This document shows positions 59,488-64,000 of a DNA stretch of 64,000 nt, piece after piece; position 1 is the stretch's first letter; each line of letters opens with the position of its first letter. The stretch lies in contig NZ_CP045246.1 of NCBI RefSeq assembly GCF_035189165.1, positions 558,001 through 622,000 of the forward strand. The letters are read 5' to 3'. The translations under genes and the position numbers were made by a program. Origin of the DNA: Arthrobacter sp. JZ12 (lineage in GTDB: Bacteria; Actinomycetota; Actinomycetes; Actinomycetales; Micrococcaceae). The notes under the pieces were generated by a model. It searched no databases. It was not told the DNA's origin and saw only the letters and a program-made list of their open reading frames with translations.

Positions 59488-61173
59488 TCAATACGCCTTC
59501 ACCCGCTGTTCAACGATGAGGTGGATGAGTGCGAAAACGTGGTCTTCGTCAATGGCAGCTAGGGCCGCTGAGAGCGCGTCCGGAATGTCCTCATCCCTTT
59601 CAACGCGCACGCCGAACCCGCCGAACGCCCGTGCCATGAGGGCGAAGTCCGGGTTCTTGAGTTGGGTGCCTGAGACGCGGTGCGGATAGTGGCGCTCCTG
59701 GTGGCTGCGGATAGTTCCGTATTCCTGGTTGTCCATGACCACCACCAGAGGTGTTGCCCCGTACTGGGCGGCCGTGGCGAGTTCCTGCCCGTTCATCAGG
59801 AACTCTCCGTCCCCGGCAATGGTGACGACACGCCGCCCTGGGGAGTCGAGGGATGCTGCGATGGCCGAGGGCACCGAGTAACCCATGGAGCCGTTGCGGG
59901 CACTGATCATCGAGGCGTAGCGACGGGTTGGGAAGTATCGGTGCGCCCAGTTGGTGTGTTCACCGGCGCCGAAGGTGACCATGGCGTCTTCGGGCAGGGT
60001 TGGAACGAGGGCGGCCATCAGTGAGTCCATGCGCGCCGGGCCGCCGGCGGGAGGGAGCGTGGGCAGCGCGGCAAACTTCTCCTGCTCGCCGCGCATCCGG
60101 GAAGTCCAGGCCTTCCACTCCTCTTTCACCGGCAGGCTAAGCGTGACGAGGTCACGGACGAAGACGTCCGGCTTGGCCAGGATCTGCCATGAGACCGGGC
60201 CGGAGCGACCGCGTAGGGACGGGTCCATGCTGACCAGGAAGTTTCTCTTGTTCCAATCCTGCCGGCAGACGAAGCCGTTGGTGATGACATCGCCCGGCAC
60301 CGTTCCCACGAAGACGAGGAGGTCGGTTTCCTCAAGGAGGTCGTAGGTGGGTCGTGGCCGGCCGTAACCAATCGGGCCTACGTAGGAAGGGGAGTCAAAG
60401 GGGACGGTGCCCTGGGTCCGCCATTCTGCGGCCGCCGGAAGATGGTGCTTTTCGAGCCAGCCGGTTAACTCGTACGCTCCGGCCTGCGTCCAGTCGTTGC
60501 CGCCCGTGACGAACAACGGCTTCGACGCCGCAGCCAAAGCGCTAGCGAGGGCCTCGGCATCGGCTGCGCTCATGCCACCGGAGGCGATGCGTATGGCCGG
60601 GTGGAGTTCCGGGTCGATGTGCTCTCGGATCACGTCCTCGGGGAGGCCGACGACGACGGGTCCCGGCCGGCCGCTCATCGCTGAGAACATGGCTTCGGCG
60701 ACGATTTCGGAGGCTCGTTCGGCGCGGTCGAGCACCATGACGCGCTTGGCGCCGGTGTCGAACCAGCCTTTGATGTCGAATTCCTGGAAAGCTTCGCGGT
60801 CGCGGTGTGCAAAGGGGATAAGGCCGACGAACAGGACCAGGGGCGTGGAGTCCTGCCAGGCGGTGTGCAGCCCGACGTGCGCGTTGGCGGCACCCGGGCC
60901 GCGCGTGACCATGGCAACTCCGGGCAGTTGCTTCATCTTGCCGTCAGCCTCGGCCATGTAGGCGGCACCGCCCTCATGCCTGCAAACGACCGTGTCGATG
61001 GGCGAATCGTGGAGACCGTCAAGGACTTCGAGGAAGCTCTCGCCCGGAACCACGTATGTGCGCTTGACGCCGTGGGCGACCAGCGAATCAACGATGATGT
61101 GCCCTGCGGATCTGGTGGGGGCCGGTGGAAGAACGGTGGGCGATGTTGCGAGTGAAGCCGACTTCGTTGTCAC
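59488..61173 (-). CDS. Thiamine pyrophosphate-dependent enzyme (acetolactate synthase-like)
   Basis: A 561-residue ThDP enzyme with the three-domain layout: an N-terminal PYR domain with catalytic Glu in CRHEGGAAYMAE (about 63-74), a central domain and a C-terminal PP domain with GDGEFLMNGQELATAAQYGA (about 460-479), the ThDP motif ending MDNQEYG. The family includes acetolactate synthase, benzoylformate decarboxylase and oxalyl-CoA decarboxylase; no small subunit is present. GTG start with GAAAGAAGAGAA. It lies downstream of putA and a small gene on the same strand; a catabolic role is possible. Confidence 0.86.
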   Translation of the reverse strand: MTTKSASLATSPTVLPPAPTRSAGHIIVDSLVAHGVKRTYVVPGESFLEVLDGLHDSPIDTVVCRHEGGAAYMAEADGKMKQLPGVAMVTRGPGAANAHVGLHTAWQDSTPLVLFVGLIPFAHRDREAFQEFDIKGWFDTGAKRVMVLDRAERASEIVAEAMFSAMSGRPGPVVVGLPEDVIREHIDPELHPAIRIASGGMSAADAEALASALAAASKPLFVTGGNDWTQAGAYELTGWLEKHHLPAAAEWRTQGTVPFDSPSYVGPIGYGRPRPTYDLLEETDLLVFVGTVPGDVITNGFVCRQDWNKRNFLVSMDPSLRGRSGPVSWQILAKPDVFVRDLVTLSLPVKEEWKAWTSRMRGEQEKFAALPTLPPAGGPARMDSLMAALVPTLPEDAMVTFGAGEHTNWAHRYFPTRRYASMISARNGSMGYSVPSAIAASLDSPGRRVVTIAGDGEFLMNGQELATAAQYGATPLVVVMDNQEYGTIRSHQERHYPHRVSGTQLKNPDFALMARAFGGFGVRVERDEDIPDALSAALAAIDEDHVFALIHLIVEQRVKAY

Positions 61174-61306
61174 TTCTCTTCTTTCTCATGGTTGTGCTGG
61201 ATTGCCGGGATGTGTTGGTTGTCAGTCGGTTTCCGGGCCGTCGCAGAAGAGGCAGTCCTCTTCGCACGGGGATGGGCGGCTGTTTGATTGGGCGGTTCGG
61301 GCGGGG

Positions 61307-61564
61307 CTAGAAGTTGTCAAGGAAGCCTCCCGGTGCCGGAAGCGGGTACTTCGGTCTGCGCGAACGTTGCTCCGCTGCGATGAGCTTCCAGGTGATGGGC
61401 TTGCCGTTCTCTGCAGGCATCATGTTGCCCTTCGCGATGAACTGTTCGCCTTTCTGTCCGCCGTCCGGCGACCACCAGCCGTCCAGCGGACAATGTTCGC
61501 CGGTGCGTGCGCGGCTTGCGCGGTAGATGCGGGGAGATTCGGTGTGGGAAATGCGTTTTCTCAT
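61307..61564 (-). CDS. Small hypothetical protein between putA and ThDP enzyme
   Basis: An 85-residue protein of unknown family. The composition is gene-like, with EHCPLDGWWSPDGGQKGEQ and MPAENGKPITWKLIAAEQR in the centre; the Cys and Trp cluster could be a small metal-binding site. ATG at 61564 (AGGGG upstream); the frame opens at 61594. It is co-directional with putA (162 bp downstream of it) and the ThDP gene (133 bp further). Confidence 0.6.
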   Translation of the reverse strand: MRKRISHTESPRIYRASRARTGEHCPLDGWWSPDGGQKGEQFIAKGNMMPAENGKPITWKLIAAEQRSRRPKYPLPAPGGFLDNF

Positions 61565-61672
61565 GGTGGTACCCCTGGTGTGCGTGGATCCCATGGTGGA
61601 GAGGTTGGGTTGAGGCGCTGGACGGTGGACTGGTCCGCCCGCACCGTGGGGTGGACGGCGCGGCGGGCCCGC

Positions 61673-61716
61673 CCGGCAGGGCTACGCCAGTGCTGTTGCC
61701 TGACGCGCCCTGCCGG
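61673..61716. terminator. Perfect hairpin downstream of putA
   Basis: CCGGCAGGGC (61673-61682) pairs perfectly with GCCCTGCCGG (61707-61716), 10 bp, loop 24 nt. It begins 11 bp after the putA stop on the minus strand. There is no T tract, so it may be a pause or mRNA-end structure rather than a complete terminator. Confidence 0.5.
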
Positions 61717-61726
61717 TACGTTTCGG

Positions 61727-64000
61727 TTAGATGAGTCCCTGGGAGAGGTGGTTCGGTGTGCCGAACCGGTGGGCGGTGATGGACACTGCCTGTTCCTGCA
61801 GGAAGGTGAGCAGTTCCACGCGGCCGGCCGCGACGACGTCGTTCGCGTAGAGGGCGACGTCCGGCTTGCCGTTGGCGGCTTCTGAGGTGGTGGAGACGGG
61901 GGCGCCGACGAGGCGGATGCGTACGCCGGACTCCGGTCCGGTCCTGGCCGCGTAGCGGTTCACGCGTGCAGTCCAGGCGTCCGCGTTCTCCACCTCGACC
62001 AACACCCCGTATTCCCGCAGTGCCCGGGTGATTGGAGCGGCCAGCTTCTCAGGGGTGCTGACCGTCAGCGAATTCGCAGCCGGACTTCCATTCCAGGCGG
62101 TGATGCCGGCCGAGACTACGCGGAGCAGTTCAGCGACACCATGCCCGGAGGTAGCGGCCTCGTACCGTATCGTTACCGGCAGCGGCCGGTAACGGAAGAC
62201 GTTGCGCTCGGCCTGCAGTCCGGACACATCCCGAGCGACGCCGAACTCGGCGTGCCAAGCGTCCGCATCGGATGTCAGCGCAGATTCCAGCCAGGCCAGG
62301 TCGGCAGTAGGGATGATGCCCGTGCCGGTTTCCTCTGCGGCCGCCATCATGCGGCGTGCCGGGTCACCCAGTCCGACGCCGGCGGTCACCTTCAGGGGCG
62401 CATCCTGCCATTCGCCGAGGCCTACGAGGTAGTTCGGCCCGCCGGCCTTGGTGCCGGCGCCGACTGCTGACTTCTTCCAGCCGCCGAAGGGCTGACGGCG
62501 CACGATGGCTCCGGTGATTCCGCGGTTGATGTAGAGGTTGCCGGCCTGGACGTTCTCGAGCCAGTACTTCAGCTCGACGGGGTCGAGGGAATGCAGGCCC
62601 GAGGTGAGCCCATAGTCGATGTCATTGACGATCCCGACGGCTTCCTCGAGCGAGGCGGCGGTCATGACGCCAAGGATCGGTCCGAAGTACTCGGTCTTGT
62701 GGTATTCGCTGCCGCGCTGCACGCCCGTGCGGATTCCGGGGCTCCACAGCTTCCCGCTGTCGTCCAGTTTGCGGGGTTCGAGTACCCAGGACTCTCCGGC
62801 GCCGAGTTCGGTCAGGCCGCCGAGCAGCTTCCCGTTGGCCGGTTCAATGATCGGGCCCATCTGGGTCTGCGGGTCAACGGGGTAGCCGACCTTGAGGGAG
62901 CGTGCGGCGTCGACGAGCTGCTGGTTGAAGCGTCGTGACGTGGCAACGGACCCCACGAGGATGACCAGCGAGGCTGCCGAGCACTTCTGGCCGGCGTGCC
63001 CGAAGGCCGACTGCACTACATCGCGCGCGGCAAGATCCAGGTCGGCGCTCGGGGTCACGATGATGGCGTTCTTGCCACTGGTTTCGGCCAGCAGGGGCAG
63101 GTCCTTGCGGAAGGAGCGGAACAGCTCGGCCGTTTCGTAGCCGCCGGTCAGGATGAGCCGGTCCACTGCCGGATCGGAGACCAGTTCCGTTCCCAGTTCC
63201 CGCTTGGCCAGCTGGACGTACTGCAGCACGCTGCGGTCGATCCCGGCCTCATCCAGGGCCTCCCAGAGTGCTTCAACCATCACGGCACCGCTGCGGCGTG
63301 CCTGCCGTGCGGGCTTGATGATGACGGCGGAGCCCGCGGCGAGGGCCGCGAGGACCGAGCCGGCAGGGATGGCGACCGGGAAGTTCCACGGGGGAGTGAC
63401 CACGGTGAGTTTCGAGGGGACGAACTGTGCGCCGTCGACTGCGTCCAGTTCCTTGGCCAGTTCGGCGTAGTAGTGGGCGAAGTCGATTGCCTCTGAAACT
63501 TCGGGGTCGCCCTGGTCGAGCGTCTTGCCGCATTCGGATGCCATGACTTCTAGCAGCTGGGCACGGCGCGCCTCCAGCCTGACGCCTGCGCGGTGCAGTA
63601 CTGCGGCCCGCTCCGCTCCTGTCAGGGAGCCCCAGGCCGTACCGGACTCGACGGCCGTCCTGACGGTTGCCTTGAGTTGTTCGGAGGTGTGGAGCTCAAA
63701 TGCCTGGGCTGTTTCCTGTCCGAGGGTCGAGGAGGGAACCCGGTCGAGGATCGCCCTGCCCCAGGCGCGGTTGCCGGGGAGATCGGGGTCCGTGTCCGGC
63801 GTGTTTTCGAAACTGACAGTGGGGCCGCCGTAGCCTGAGCCGCCATCGCCGAGGTCTGCCCGGTGCAGCTCTTCAATCAAGGCCGCCTCCGCGTCGAAGC
63901 GGGTCCGGTCCTGAACCCTGTTCGGCCCGGGCACGGTGTCCGTCAGGGCGTGGAGCGATGCGAGGAAACGCTGCTTCTCGCGCTCGAACAGGGCTTCGTT
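61727..64000 (-). CDS. putA: PutA: L-glutamate gamma-semialdehyde dehydrogenase part (N-terminus beyond window)
   Basis: At least 757 residues; the coding frame runs through the right edge, so a GTG at 63934 is not the true start. The P5C dehydrogenase domain shows VVTPPWNFPVAIPAGS, ETSGKNAI (Glu) and HAGQKCSAAS (catalytic Cys), followed by PFGGWKKSAVG. About 230 C-terminal residues after the ALDH fold match the extra domain of actinobacterial PutA. Proline dehydrogenase should lie on the missing part. It oxidises proline via P5C to glutamate. A hairpin, a small gene and a ThDP enzyme follow. Confidence 0.92.
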   Translation of the reverse strand, partial: NEALFEREKQRFLASLHALTDTVPGPNRVQDRTRFDAEAALIEELHRADLGDGGSGYGGPTVSFENTPDTDPDLPGNRAWGRAILDRVPSSTLGQETAQAFELHTSEQLKATVRTAVESGTAWGSLTGAERAAVLHRAGVRLEARRAQLLEVMASECGKTLDQGDPEVSEAIDFAHYYAELAKELDAVDGAQFVPSKLTVVTPPWNFPVAIPAGSVLAALAAGSAVIIKPARQARRSGAVMVEALWEALDEAGIDRSVLQYVQLAKRELGTELVSDPAVDRLILTGGYETAELFRSFRKDLPLLAETSGKNAIIVTPSADLDLAARDVVQSAFGHAGQKCSAASLVILVGSVATSRRFNQQLVDAARSLKVGYPVDPQTQMGPIIEPANGKLLGGLTELGAGESWVLEPRKLDDSGKLWSPGIRTGVQRGSEYHKTEYFGPILGVMTAASLEEAVGIVNDIDYGLTSGLHSLDPVELKYWLENVQAGNLYINRGITGAIVRRQPFGGWKKSAVGAGTKAGGPNYLVGLGEWQDAPLKVTAGVGLGDPARRMMAAAEETGTGIIPTADLAWLESALTSDADAWHAEFGVARDVSGLQAERNVFRYRPLPVTIRYEAATSGHGVAELLRVVSAGITAWNGSPAANSLTVSTPEKLAAPITRALREYGVLVEVENADAWTARVNRYAARTGPESGVRIRLVGAPVSTTSEAANGKPDVALYANDVVAAGRVELLTFLQEQAVSITAHRFGTPNHLSQGLI

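Overview
The window is high-GC, gene-dense actinobacterial chromosome. It most resembles Arthrobacter and relatives (Micrococcaceae). Supporting signs are frequent GTG starts, short or overlapping intergenic spaces, a mycothiol-dependent (MDMPI-type) enzyme, an Rpf-LysM resuscitation factor, a DUF222/HNH protein of the 13E12 type, a LAxTG-type wall-sorting signal, a bifunctional PutA and an AztABCD zinc system. I see no rRNA, tRNA, CRISPR array, insertion sequence, integrase or phage gene. The assignment is by gene content only.

Layout. 1-8.5 kb: a GH27 alpha-galactosidase cut by the left edge, a small DUF2945 protein, an FMN reductase, a three-gene type III polyketide operon (synthase, methyltransferase, flavin hydroxylase), a lipoprotein and the RNA-binding protein Tex. 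8.5-16 kb: an Rpf-like muralytic factor, a thioesterase, glutathione-independent formaldehyde dehydrogenase, an AlkZ-like winged-helix protein and small DUF proteins. 15-19.2 kb: nucleoside hydrolase followed by a complete ECF importer (S, T and fused A-A), which looks like a uptake-and-cleavage unit for a nucleoside or modified base. 19.2-30 kb: a SWIM-SNF2 ATPase, small proteins, a decayed VOC pseudogene, two tandem MarR regulators facing a small protein plus Ser/Thr kinase, a spore-photoproduct-lyase-like radical SAM protein and an SDR.

30-45 kb: a secreted glycerophosphodiesterase behind an 11-bp-phased PHO-box-like array, a type II sulfide:quinone oxidoreductase, an XRE-cupin regulator divergent from a flavoprotein/methyltransferase pair, then the zinc locus. 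In that locus aztA (with a coupled acetyltransferase) is divergent from aztB-aztD1-aztC-aztD2, with a Zur/Fur-like palindrome inside the shared promoter. 45-54 kb: a 1252-residue wall-anchored nucleotidase with its own PHO-box-like repeats, a matrixin-type protease and a CYTH-CHAD polyphosphate-type protein. 54-64 kb, nearly all on the minus strand: an EEP-family protein with a probable CTG start, a HAD/MDMPI/alcohol dehydrogenase operon, an MFS exporter, a ThDP enzyme and putA cut by the right edge.

The strongest themes are nutrient scavenging under limitation (zinc: Azt; phosphate: glycerophosphodiesterase, nucleotidase, possibly CYTH-CHAD; nucleosides: hydrolase plus ECF) and redox or one-carbon chemistry. 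The observations I would follow first are the two unequal AztD chaperones, the PHO-box-like repeats before two exported phosphoesterases, the fused EcfA in which every motif defect falls in one of its two ATP sites, the paired CTAG-N5-CTAG sites at the MarR/kinase locus, the VOC pseudogene and the CTG start of the EEP gene.
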